From Betaproteobacteria bacterium (lineage in GTDB: Bacteria > Pseudomonadota > Gammaproteobacteria > Burkholderiales > SG8-41): a stretch of 6,057 nucleotides of DNA. Within the stretch, counting starts at the first letter, position 1. Every line of letters starts with the position of its first letter. The translations under genes and the position numbers were made by a program. This document shows, in pieces, positions 1 to 6,057 of the stretch. The DNA is taken from the NCBI GenBank assembly GCA_021300125.1, contig JAJTHX010000157.1:1-6057 (forward strand), in the 5' to 3' direction. The notes under the pieces were generated by a model. The model searched no databases and was not told the DNA's origin. It was given only the letters and a program-made list of their open reading frames with translations.

Positions 1-367
1 CGGTGATGTAGCTGATCGGGATCGCCGCGGCCTGTTCCCAGCTGAGATGCGCGGGCTTGGGAAAAATCTGCGTCGCATCCATCACCGCGTATTCGGCGAA
101 ACCGCCGCGCACGCGGCCGAACACCGCATCACCGACCTTGACGCCGGTAACCCCTTCACCGACAGCATGCACGGTGCCCGAGGCCTCGTTGCCGCCGAGT
201 TTTTCCGGGCCGCCGTGCACCACGCCGCCGACAAACATCTCGCCACGGTTGAGCGCGGAAGCCATGACCTTGATCACGATCTCGCCGGCCTTGGGCTGCG
301 GCTGCGGCACCTCGCGGTATTCGAGGGTGTTCTGGTGATCCTTGGTGACGATCCAGCAGGATTTCAT
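1..367 (-). CDS. Zinc-independent MDR-family oxidoreductase (NADPH:quinone reductase-like), N-terminal part
   Basis: The first 122 residues of a medium-chain dehydrogenase/reductase, cut by the left window edge. What is visible is the GroES-like substrate domain: the opening MKSCWIVTKDHQNTLEYREV, the family turn PKAGEIVIKV (25-34), SALNRGE (37-43), GGNEASGTV (58-66), VGEGVTGVKVGDAVFG (69-84) and the conserved GGFAEYAV (88-95). The segment ends at QAAAIPISYIT, just before the NAD(P)-binding Rossmann domain, which lies outside. Classical zinc alcohol dehydrogenases carry a catalytic Cys in the turn occupied here by LNRGE. The only cysteine seen is C4, so this belongs with zeta-crystallin/quinone-oxidoreductase-like enzymes that reduce quinones or enones with NADPH in the cytoplasm. 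The substrate cannot be read from sequence. The ATG is preceded by a weak TTGGA ribosome site 7 bases upstream. It follows the Bug gene on the same strand after 46 bases and could be co-transcribed with it. Family confident, exact activity not. Confidence 0.88.
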   Translation of the reverse strand, partial: MKSCWIVTKDHQNTLEYREVPQPQPKAGEIVIKVMASALNRGEMFVGGVVHGGPEKLGGNEASGTVHAVGEGVTGVKVGDAVFGRVRGGFAEYAVMDATQIFPKPAHLSWEQAAAIPISYIT

Positions 368-413
368 GATTTATCCAATTAAAACAATGGGTTATAAAAT
401 TGATTGGAGCCGC
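368..413 (-). promoter_or_regulatory. AT-rich spacer with a possible -10 element upstream of the oxidoreductase
   Basis: These 46 bases between the Bug stop codon and the oxidoreductase ATG are strikingly AT-rich compared with the rest of the window. On the minus strand they contain TATAAC (391-396), a five-of-six match to a sigma-70 -10 hexamer. The bases 16 to 18 upstream of it give no convincing -35 box. The spacer also contains loosely inverted CCAAT and AATTGG words that do not make a good hairpin. It may hold a weak internal promoter or simply be an A/U-rich leader that helps translation start. No U-tract terminator is seen, so read-through from the Bug gene is plausible. Confidence 0.3.
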
Positions 414-1403
414 TTATTCGATGCCGACGGCCTGCACGATCGGACCCCAGCGCTTGAGTTCCTTCTGGATGAACTGGGTGGCCCGCTCGGGCGAGGAATT
501 GGCCACCGGCTCGGCACCGGCGCGGCGCAGAAACTCGTGCATTTCAGCGCTTGCCATCACTTTCTGGTTGGCTGAAGCCAGCACCTCCATCACCGCCTTC
601 GGCGTCTGCGGCGGCAGGAAGATCGCATTGAAAGCCTGCACCACCAGTTCGGGCATGCCGGCCTGGATCGCGGTGGGCACCTCGGGCACCGCGGGCAGGC
701 GCTGCTCGGCGCACACCGCGAGCATGCGCAGGCGGCCCTGCTTGTGGTACTCGAGCGGCGCCGAGCTGATGGTCGGCGTGTAAATGGGAATGTGACCGGC
801 GATGAGGTCGGTGAGCCCGGGGCCCGCGCCCTTGTACGGTACGTGCACGATCTTCAGGTCGCCGTTGATTTTCTTGAACAGCTCGCCGGTGAGGTGGGTG
901 ATGCTGCCGGTGCCGGCGGAGCCGAAAGAGAGCTTGTCGGGATTGCGCCGCGCCAGCGTGGCCAGCTCCTTCAGGCTTTTCACCGGCAGCGAGGGATGCA
1001 CCGCCACACCGGTGGGCACCAGGGTGATGATGCCCAGGGTGCTGAAATCCTTCAGCGGGTCGTAGCCGAGCTTGGCGTTGCCCAGCGGGTTGAGCACGTG
1101 CGTGGTGGTGTTGGCGATCAGCAGCGTGTGGCCGTCGGGCTTGGCGCGCGCGACTTCCAGCGAGCCGATGGCACCGGATGCGCCGGCACGGTTTTCGACA
1201 ATGACATTCTGGCCCAGCACCCTGGACAGGTCCTGCGCCCAGCGCCGGCCGATGATGTCGTTGACCCCGCCCGGCGCAAAAGGCACCACCAGGCGCAGCG
1301 GGCGCTCGGGAAATTTGGCCTGCGCCAGCACCGGCACGGGCAGCAGCAGCGATGCAGTGGCCAAAACCAGCAAGGCGGGCGCAGCAAGTTGCGAAACAAA
1401 CAT
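414..1403 (-). CDS. Bug-family (TctC-like) tripartite tricarboxylate transporter substrate-binding protein
   Basis: A complete 329-residue periplasmic solute-binding protein of the Bug/TctC family, the usual length. An uncleaved hydrophobic stretch (about 6-26) ends in A27-Q28-A29, a good signal peptidase I site, so the mature protein probably starts at K30. Family signatures follow in order: RPLRLVVPFAPGGVNDIIGR (34-53, ligand-loop region with the conserved Asp at 49), VIVENRAGASGAIGS (67-81), DGHTLL (90-95), the FGSAGTGSITHLTGELF segment (160-176), VPYKGAGPGLTDLIAGHI (188-205), LRMLAV (225-230) and VPTAIQAGMPEL (242-252). Bug proteins bind small, often carboxylated, metabolites and hand them to TctA/TctB membrane partners. 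None of those partners lies in this window, so this looks like an orphan, common in betaproteobacteria. The ligand cannot be deduced. The ATG is the first possible conventional start after an in-frame TAG and has a good GAGGAA ribosome site. An oddity is the lack of Lys or Arg before the hydrophobic core of the signal peptide. Confidence 0.96.
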   Translation of the reverse strand: MFVSQLAAPALLVLATASLLLPVPVLAQAKFPERPLRLVVPFAPGGVNDIIGRRWAQDLSRVLGQNVIVENRAGASGAIGSLEVARAKPDGHTLLIANTTTHVLNPLGNAKLGYDPLKDFSTLGIITLVPTGVAVHPSLPVKSLKELATLARRNPDKLSFGSAGTGSITHLTGELFKKINGDLKIVHVPYKGAGPGLTDLIAGHIPIYTPTISSAPLEYHKQGRLRMLAVCAEQRLPAVPEVPTAIQAGMPELVVQAFNAIFLPPQTPKAVMEVLASANQKVMASAEMHEFLRRAGAEPVANSSPERATQFIQKELKRWGPIVQAVGIE

Positions 1404-1409
1404 GACCGG

Positions 1410-1416
1410 TTCCTCG
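1410..1416 (-). promoter_or_regulatory. Ribosome binding site of the Bug protein gene
   Basis: On the minus strand CGAGGAA lies six bases before the ATG at 1403, a strong Shine-Dalgarno match with standard spacing. It settles the start of the Bug gene: the frame upstream holds no ATG, GTG or TTG before an in-frame TAG. Confidence 0.75.
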
Positions 1417-1448
1417 AATCGTTGACGGCAGGATGGCAGGAGCCGGGG

Positions 1449-1477
1449 ATGCTAAGGTCTAACATCGCCCGCCGCAA
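1449..1477 (-). promoter_or_regulatory. Candidate sigma-70 promoter for the Bug gene
   Basis: On the minus strand TTGCGG (1472-1477) and TAGCAT (1449-1454) are separated by exactly 17 bases. They match the -35 consensus at three of six positions and the -10 consensus at four of six. The -10 lies about 45 bases before the ATG, a sensible leader length. The match is weak and GC-rich bacteria often have degenerate promoters, so this is the best candidate in the gap and not a firm call. Confidence 0.3.
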
Positions 1478-1481
1478 CCGT

Positions 1482-1507
1482 GCCGCGGCATCGGGGTGCC
1501 CCGCGGC
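1482..1507 (-). terminator. GC-rich hairpin directly after addA, possible terminator without U-tract
   Basis: Starting three bases beyond the addA stop codon, GCCGC-GGCA and TGCC-CC-GCGGC can pair into a nine-base-pair stem with a two-base bulge and a six-base loop. Position and stability suit a transcription end or an mRNA 3' stabilising stem-loop for the addBA transcript. No run of U follows on the minus strand, so it does not meet the intrinsic-terminator definition. Part of the pairing potential may simply reflect high GC content. Confidence 0.3.
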
Positions 1508-1509
1508 CT

Positions 1510-4500
1510 TCAGCGCGGCCGGTATTCCCAGTCGCGCCAGCCGCTGAGCAGCGGGAAATAGAGGCCCAGCCGGATGCGCGATTCGCCGGCGGCATGCAGC
1601 AGTCGGGCATAGCGCTCCAGCTGCGCACGGTAACGCTCACGCTCGTTGTCGAGAAAGGCCGCGACATCGCCGCCTTCGTGGCGGCTGGTCTTGTAGTCAA
1701 TGATCCAGCGCGTGCCATCGGCATCGACGAAGCTGCGGTCGATGACCACGTTGACCAGGCGTCCGTCGTCAACGCCGCTCAGTCGCCATTCCGAACGGCC
1801 CTGCGGCTGCTCCGACAGCAGCCAGCGGCCGCGCTCGTCGCCAAGGCACAGGATCAGCGCCTGCTGCGCCCTCCCCGTTGCGTCGGCCAGTTCGGCTTCA
1901 CCCACACCCTCCGCCTGCAGCGCGAGGCGTATCGCCGGCCCCAGTGCATGGATGCGCGCGGCATCCCAGCCGGCGCAGCCTTCGCCGGCAATGCGCTGCA
2001 GCCAGCGGTGGACCACGCTGCCGATTTGCCTTGCCGTTTCTCCGGACCAGGAGAATTCCAGCTGGTCCTGTGCAAGCACCGGATCGGGGGGCGGCGTCCA
2101 TGCCGCAGCCGGCGGCATCCCGGGCAGGCACCATCCCGCAGGCAGGCGGCGCAGGGGCTGATCAACCGGCTGCGGCCGCGGTGTTTGCTCAAGTGCCTGT
2201 TCCGCGGCCTCGTCCAGTGCCGAACGGTAATGTGCCTCGACCACCGGCCACAGCTTGCCGAGCAGCGAACGCGCAGGGGGTGGCTTGAGGCGGCGCACAC
2301 CCTCGTCGTCGCGGTCCACCGCCACGCTGCCGAGCAGGTGAAGCTGTCGCCGCGCGCGCGTGGCGGCGACATACAACAGGCGGCCGTCCTCAAGCGCCTG
2401 CCGCCGCGCATTGAATTCGGCGATCCACCGGTAAATGGCATCGCCGTCATCCCCCGCGGCGTTGATCGGCGCCAGCAGCAGTCCGGTACCGCCATGGGCT
2501 GCCGGCTGTTCGGCCCACAGCAGCAGTTTTTTGTCATCGCTGCGCGGGTTCCGCGCGAGGCCGGGCACGATCACCACATCGAACTCAAGACCCTTGGCCT
2601 TGTGCACGGTCATGATCTGCAGGCTGTCATCGGCGCCGACGTCGGGCAGCGCATGCAGTGCTTCAAGGCCCTGCTCGAGCGTGTCGCGCTGCGGCAGCTC
2701 ACCCGCCTCCTCGTGACGGTCGAGATGCCGGAAAAAGACCTCGGCATCCTCAAGGTCGGTGGGCTGGCCGACGCAGGCCGGCCCGCCGAGGGCAATCCAG
2801 GCACCCGCCACCTGCTCGCGCAACGGTCCGCGCCGGCGCGCCAGCATCGCGGTGCGCAGTGCGGCCCGCACGCGCGCCAGACGTGCGCGGCCCTCAGCCG
2901 ACAACCTGGCCAGGCGCGCCTCGTCGCCCATGGCATCCCATAGCGTGACGCCCTCGCTGCCCGCAGCCAGCGCATGCAGGTCGGCAAGGGTCAGCCCGCA
3001 CCAGGGCGCACGCAGCAAGGCAAGCCAGGCGACGCGGTCGCCGGGATGGGCCAGCGCACGCGTCAGCGCCAGCAGATCCTGAACCACCGGCCGCTCGCCG
3101 AGGGCTTCGATGTCGATGGCGCGAAAGCGCAGCCCCGCCGCCTTCAGCGCGGGCACGATGTCGCGCAGGTGGCCGCGGGTGCGGGTCAGTATCGCCACCT
3201 TCACGGCGGGATCGGCGGCACGCGCGGCCTGCACGATTTCAGTCACGCGACGCGCCTCCTCGCTGCCGTCGTCGCCCAGCAGCGCGTGCACCTGCACCGC
3301 TGCGCCCGGCAGGGCGTCCCGCGTCGCCACCGAGACCGTGTACGGCACCGCGCCCAGGGCCATGTCTTCCGCTCCGGGCAGGATGCGGCCGAATGCGGCA
3401 TTCACCCATTCGACGATGCCGGACTGGGAGCGGAAATTCGCCGACAGCGCGACCGGATGCAGCGCAACGCCGGCGATGCCTTCGGCGCGCGCGCGCAGGA
3501 ACAGGCCGACCTCGGCCTCGCGGAAGCGGTAGATCGACTGCATCGGGTCGCCAACGGCGAACAGGGTGCGCCCGTCATCGGGCAGCCAGCCCGCGGTCAG
3601 GCGCTCGACCAGCTGGAACTGGCTGATCGAGGTATCCTGGAATTCGTCGATGAGCAGGTGCTGGATGCGGTAATCGAGTGCCAGCGCGAGATCGGTGGGC
3701 GCCTCGTCAGTGCCCAGTGCGAGCAGCGCGCCCTGCGCCACCTCGGTGAAATCCACCTGGCGACGCGACTGGAAAACCAGCTTGAGCTGCGCCACCGCGA
3801 GCGGCAGCAGCCGCAGGATCGCCCCCAGCGCCTGCCACTGGCTGTCGCTGTAGCACGGGGGCGGCAGGCGACGCATCGCGTCGAGAGCCGCAGATGTGCC
3901 GCCAGACTCCAGGGCGCTGAACAGGGCCAGCGCACGTTCCTTCCAGGCCTGGTGCGCCTTGCCCGCGGAAAAACCCTGATCCCTGGTCAGCCGTTTGCGC
4001 CAGCTGCCGTCCGCAGTCAGAAACAGGCCGGCCAGATTGACCCAGTCCTCGATCTCGCCGGCAAAGGCGCCGAGCCCGAGGTTACCGAACGCATGAGCCG
4101 CCAGCGCGCTCAATTCGTCAGCGGCCGGTTGCGGGATCGTTTCAAGCAGCTGGCGCAGGGCAAGTTCGCGCGCATGCCGCAGCACGGCCTCGAGTTCATC
4201 GCGCTCACGGCCATGCACAGGGCGCAGCCACTGGTCGCGGCGCGCCAGCATGTCGGCAATCAGGCCTTCGGCGCGGGCCACGTCATTATCGAGATGAACC
4301 AGCAGGTTTTCGACATCCGCCGCTGCAGTGCTGTCGTCGTTGACCAGGGCCAGGGTGGCGCGGGCGGCCTCGAGATACAGCGGCGAGGCATCTTCGGTCA
4401 TTTCAGGCTGCGCACCGAAACCCGACAGCAAGGGCATCTGCCGGGTGAGGCCCGCGCACAGCGCATCGATGGTGAGGATGCGCAAACGGGACGGATTGTC

Positions 4501-4827
4501 GATCAGATCCCAGCCGGCTTCGCGGTCGCGCCGGAGCGCGGCAGCGGCCAGTTCCAGTGTCCTTTTTTCATGCTCGGAACGGGGCGGCTTCGCGGCGCCG
4601 GTATCCACCAGCGCCTGCAGCACGCGCTCGCGCATCTCGCCGGCGGCCTTTTTGGTGAAGGTGACGGCGACAATTTCCTCGGCCTGATTGACCCGCGCCA
4701 GCAACAGCAGGTAGCGCTGGATCAGCAGTTCGGTCTTGCCCGAACCCGCGGGCGCCTGCACGATGAACGAGCGCCGCGGATCCAGTGCCTCGCGGCGCTG
4801 GTCCAGATCAGGAACCGGGACGCTCAT
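1510..4827 (-). CDS. addA: AddA-like helicase-nuclease (UvrD/RecB superfamily 1) for double-strand-break repair
   Basis: A complete 1105-residue motor subunit of an AddAB-type helicase-nuclease that unwinds and trims broken DNA ends for RecA loading; it acts in the cytoplasm on duplex ends. Superfamily 1 helicase motifs are all present: Walker A APAGSGKT (25-32), TFTKKAAGEMRER (56-68), LTIDALCAG (118-126), Walker B DEFQDT (394-399), GDPMQSIYRFR (426-436), NFRSQSGIVEWVN (464-476), TVHKAKGLEFDVV (740-752) and LYVAATRARRQL (818-829). The C-terminus carries a RecB-family PD-(D/E)XK nuclease with apparently intact residues H940 (GSVVHRWL), D1030 (VVIDRSF), D1044 and K1046 (IIDYKTS), then QLERY (1069-1073). 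An upstream in-frame ATG at 4881 exists, but the start at 4827 is preferred: it overlaps the addB stop as ATGA, has GGAG eight bases upstream, and gives an N-terminus closing directly on the Walker A region. Slightly shorter than B. subtilis AddA. RecB is excluded as the label because the partner is AddB-like and no recC or recD is seen. Confidence 0.94.
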   Translation of the reverse strand: MSVPVPDLDQRREALDPRRSFIVQAPAGSGKTELLIQRYLLLLARVNQAEEIVAVTFTKKAAGEMRERVLQALVDTGAAKPPRSEHEKRTLELAAAALRRDREAGWDLIDNPSRLRILTIDALCAGLTRQMPLLSGFGAQPEMTEDASPLYLEAARATLALVNDDSTAAADVENLLVHLDNDVARAEGLIADMLARRDQWLRPVHGRERDELEAVLRHARELALRQLLETIPQPAADELSALAAHAFGNLGLGAFAGEIEDWVNLAGLFLTADGSWRKRLTRDQGFSAGKAHQAWKERALALFSALESGGTSAALDAMRRLPPPCYSDSQWQALGAILRLLPLAVAQLKLVFQSRRQVDFTEVAQGALLALGTDEAPTDLALALDYRIQHLLIDEFQDTSISQFQLVERLTAGWLPDDGRTLFAVGDPMQSIYRFREAEVGLFLRARAEGIAGVALHPVALSANFRSQSGIVEWVNAAFGRILPGAEDMALGAVPYTVSVATRDALPGAAVQVHALLGDDGSEEARRVTEIVQAARAADPAVKVAILTRTRGHLRDIVPALKAAGLRFRAIDIEALGERPVVQDLLALTRALAHPGDRVAWLALLRAPWCGLTLADLHALAAGSEGVTLWDAMGDEARLARLSAEGRARLARVRAALRTAMLARRRGPLREQVAGAWIALGGPACVGQPTDLEDAEVFFRHLDRHEEAGELPQRDTLEQGLEALHALPDVGADDSLQIMTVHKAKGLEFDVVIVPGLARNPRSDDKKLLLWAEQPAAHGGTGLLLAPINAAGDDGDAIYRWIAEFNARRQALEDGRLLYVAATRARRQLHLLGSVAVDRDDEGVRRLKPPPARSLLGKLWPVVEAHYRSALDEAAEQALEQTPRPQPVDQPLRRLPAGWCLPGMPPAAAWTPPPDPVLAQDQLEFSWSGETARQIGSVVHRWLQRIAGEGCAGWDAARIHALGPAIRLALQAEGVGEAELADATGRAQQALILCLGDERGRWLLSEQPQGRSEWRLSGVDDGRLVNVVIDRSFVDADGTRWIIDYKTSRHEGGDVAAFLDNERERYRAQLERYARLLHAAGESRIRLGLYFPLLSGWRDWEYRPR

Positions 4828-6057
4828 TCGCCGGACTCCGCATCCGTAATCGGTTCGCCCAACCGCTCGCGCACGCGGCACAGCGGCTGCATATCACAGT
4901 ACTGGCAGGTCTGCGGGTAACGCTTCGGATCCACCGATGCCACGCCGGCGGCAAACTCGCGGGCTATGCGATCGAGATCCGCGCGCCAGGCTTCAACCAG
5001 TCCGGTCCACTGCGGATACTCCCGGCCGTGCCGCGTATCGGGCAGCGCCTTGATGCCGGGCAGCAGGTCGGCATCCCGCGCGAGACCGGCATACGCCATG
5101 CTTCCGGCGCGCACCTGGGCAAAGGCCACCGCCACGGCTTCGGGCTCGGCGCTGAGCAGATACAGCGGCAGCTGCGGCTCCTCGGGCCGCGCGCCGAGCA
5201 TGTCGGCGGCACTCGCCTTGCCGGTCTTGTAGTCGAGGATGATGCGGCGGCCGTCGGCAGACTCGTCAACGCGATCCAGCCGTGTCCTGAACTGCAGCCC
5301 GCCAATGGCCATGTCGCGCTGGTCCTCGACAGCGAGCACCCTGAATCCGTCGCGTTTGCGGTCCTGATCGAGCCAGCTCCGGGCAAGGCCGATCAGGCGG
5401 CGCTTTTCGATTTCGGCAAAGCGTCCGTGCACGGTGGCGGGCCGCTCGCGCCGCAACCGCGCCATCGCGGCATCGGCTGCGCCCTCAAGCAGTGCCTGCA
5501 GCCCGGCCTCGTCGATGGCATGCAGGGCCTCGCTGTCACGCAGGACCTCCCAGACCCGGGCCAGCACCTGATGCACCAGGGTGCCGCGCTCCAGCGCGTC
5601 GAGTCCGGCATGGGGCGCAGCCGGCGCATCGGCCCGCAGGCGGTGGCGTGCCGCGGCCCGGAAAGGACAGGCCGACTGGTCCTTCAGCAATACGGTGCCG
5701 CCCGCCACGACCGTGCCGTCGATGGGCGGCAGCGGATCGTCGGCACGGCATTCGAGGCCGCCCAGCGCATGCACCGCATTGCGCAGATCCGAATATGCGG
5801 GGCTTTCGGGCGTGCCGGCAGGGATGTGCGCGATCAGCGCGCTTGCGCGCAACTCGCGCCCCTCTTCCTGCAGCGGATGGCTCAGCACCACTTCGCCGGC
5901 GGCCTCGCACCAGCGGGCCATTGCGGCGCGCGAAGCCGCGAGCGCTTCCGCTGCCGAGGATTGCGGCAAACCCGCATCGCGCTGAACGGCCAGGGGCAGG
6001 AACGGATTGGGGCGGTGCGGCTGCGGCCAGTGTTCGTCATCCAGCCCCATCACCCAC
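4824..6057 (-). CDS. addB: AddB-like repair nuclease with Fe-S cluster, C-terminal part (5' end outside window)
   Basis: The last 410 residues of an AddB-like subunit; the N-terminal inactivated-helicase half lies beyond the right edge. The visible part opens with WVMGLDDEHWPQP and RPNPFLPLAVQR, which I recognise from the proteobacterial 'probable DNA repair protein' relatives of AddB (TIGR03623 type). Numbering from the Val codon at 6053, a RecB-family nuclease domain follows: H161 (GTLVHQVL), D260 (RTRLDRVDE), D274 and K276 (ILDYKTG), and QLPLY (294-298). Four cysteines fit the AddB iron-sulfur staple: C129 (SACPFR) before the nuclease, and C383, C386 and C392 (CQYCDMQPLC) after it, with the same 3- and 6-residue spacing as in B. 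subtilis AddB. The protein should cut one strand during end resection and partner the downstream AddA. The GTG and ATG at 6053-6048 are internal codons, not a start. The symbol is by family and context; whether it recognises a Chi site cannot be judged here. Confidence 0.9.
   Translation of the reverse strand, partial: WVMGLDDEHWPQPHRPNPFLPLAVQRDAGLPQSSAAEALAASRAAMARWCEAAGEVVLSHPLQEEGRELRASALIAHIPAGTPESPAYSDLRNAVHALGGLECRADDPLPPIDGTVVAGGTVLLKDQSACPFRAAARHRLRADAPAAPHAGLDALERGTLVHQVLARVWEVLRDSEALHAIDEAGLQALLEGAADAAMARLRRERPATVHGRFAEIEKRRLIGLARSWLDQDRKRDGFRVLAVEDQRDMAIGGLQFRTRLDRVDESADGRRIILDYKTGKASAADMLGARPEEPQLPLYLLSAEPEAVAVAFAQVRAGSMAYAGLARDADLLPGIKALPDTRHGREYPQWTGLVEAWRADLDRIAREFAAGVASVDPKRYPQTCQYCDMQPLCRVRERLGEPITDAESGE
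4836..4839 (-). promoter_or_regulatory. Ribosome binding site of addA inside the addB 3' end
   Basis: GGAG on the minus strand sits eight bases before the addA ATG at 4827 and within the last codons of addB. The addB stop TGA overlaps that ATG as ATGA, the classic arrangement for translational coupling. This supports the 4827 start over the more distant ATG at 4881, which would give an Arg-rich extension overlapping addB by 58 bases. Confidence 0.7.

Noticed and set aside
1..367. Zinc-dependent alcohol dehydrogenase
   Set aside because: The catalytic zinc Cys and the neighbouring His-Glu pattern are missing; the turn reads SALNRGE, typical of zinc-independent quinone oxidoreductase-like enzymes.
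744..1547. A 267-codon plus-strand frame antisense to the Bug gene
   Set aside because: The product has no recognisable features and overlaps a full-length, well-conserved family member; it also runs across the intergenic gap without a credible ribosome site.
1480..2943. A 487-codon open frame on the plus strand antisense to the 3' half of addA
   Set aside because: Same GC-driven shadow: low-complexity Arg/Gln/His-rich product, no domain, and it faces the conserved nuclease and motif V-VI regions of AddA.
3485..3496. Alternating GC run (gcgcgcgcgcgc-like) as a repeat or Z-DNA element
   Set aside because: It is short and encodes Ala/Arg codons in conserved AddA sequence near motif III; ordinary for this base composition.
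4828..4881. A longer AddA starting at the ATG at 4881
   Set aside because: It adds 18 Arg-rich residues unlike the family, overlaps addB coding sequence, and loses to the ATGA-coupled start with GGAG at correct spacing.
2974..4920. A 648-codon open frame on the plus strand antisense to addA
   Set aside because: It lies opposite a gene with all helicase motifs intact. Its protein is rich in Arg, Gln, Ala and Gly with no recognisable domain, as expected when a GC-rich codon pattern keeps the opposite strand open.
6048..6053. GTG or ATG at 6053-6048 as the start of the AddB-like gene
   Set aside because: The frame continues upstream with Trp, giving WVMGLDDEHW, a conserved internal motif of the family. 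The gene is cut by the window edge.
1510..6057. A phage-defence or novel nuclease-helicase system
   Set aside because: The pair matches housekeeping AddAB by motif order, Fe-S cysteines and gene order. No defence genes, mobile element or atypical base composition accompanies it.

Overview
This is a GC-rich window (roughly two thirds G+C by eye) in which all four recognisable genes lie on the minus strand, so transcription runs from the right end (6057) to the left end (1). The GC content, the Bug-type periplasmic binding protein and the style of the AddB-like protein suggest a betaproteobacterium (Burkholderiales or Rhodocyclales relative). That assignment is inferred from gene content alone.

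Right part (6057 to 1510): a two-gene double-strand-break repair operon. The C-terminal half of an AddB-like protein enters from beyond the window. It has a RecB-family PD-(D/E)XK nuclease domain and the four cysteines expected for the AddB iron-sulfur staple. Its stop codon overlaps the start of addA in an ATGA arrangement. AddA is complete at 1105 aa, with all the UvrD/RecB superfamily 1 helicase motifs plus its own C-terminal nuclease. Together they should form a two-nuclease, one-motor helicase-nuclease that resects broken DNA ends and prepares them for RecA, the job RecBCD does in E. coli.

Middle (1509 to 1404): a 106-base gap with a GC-rich hairpin just after addA and a weak candidate promoter for the next gene.

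Left part (1403 to 1): a complete Bug/TctC-family periplasmic solute-binding protein (329 aa, clear signal peptide). A 46-base AT-rich spacer separates it from the N-terminal 122 residues of a zinc-independent medium-chain dehydrogenase/quinone oxidoreductase that runs off the left edge. These two are typical of betaproteobacterial catabolic neighbourhoods and have no obvious functional tie to addAB.

I see no RNA genes, mobile elements, CRISPR arrays, attachment sites or clear repeats. Nothing here looks like an undescribed system. The most useful points are the divergent AddAB pair and the orphan Bug protein beside an oxidoreductase.
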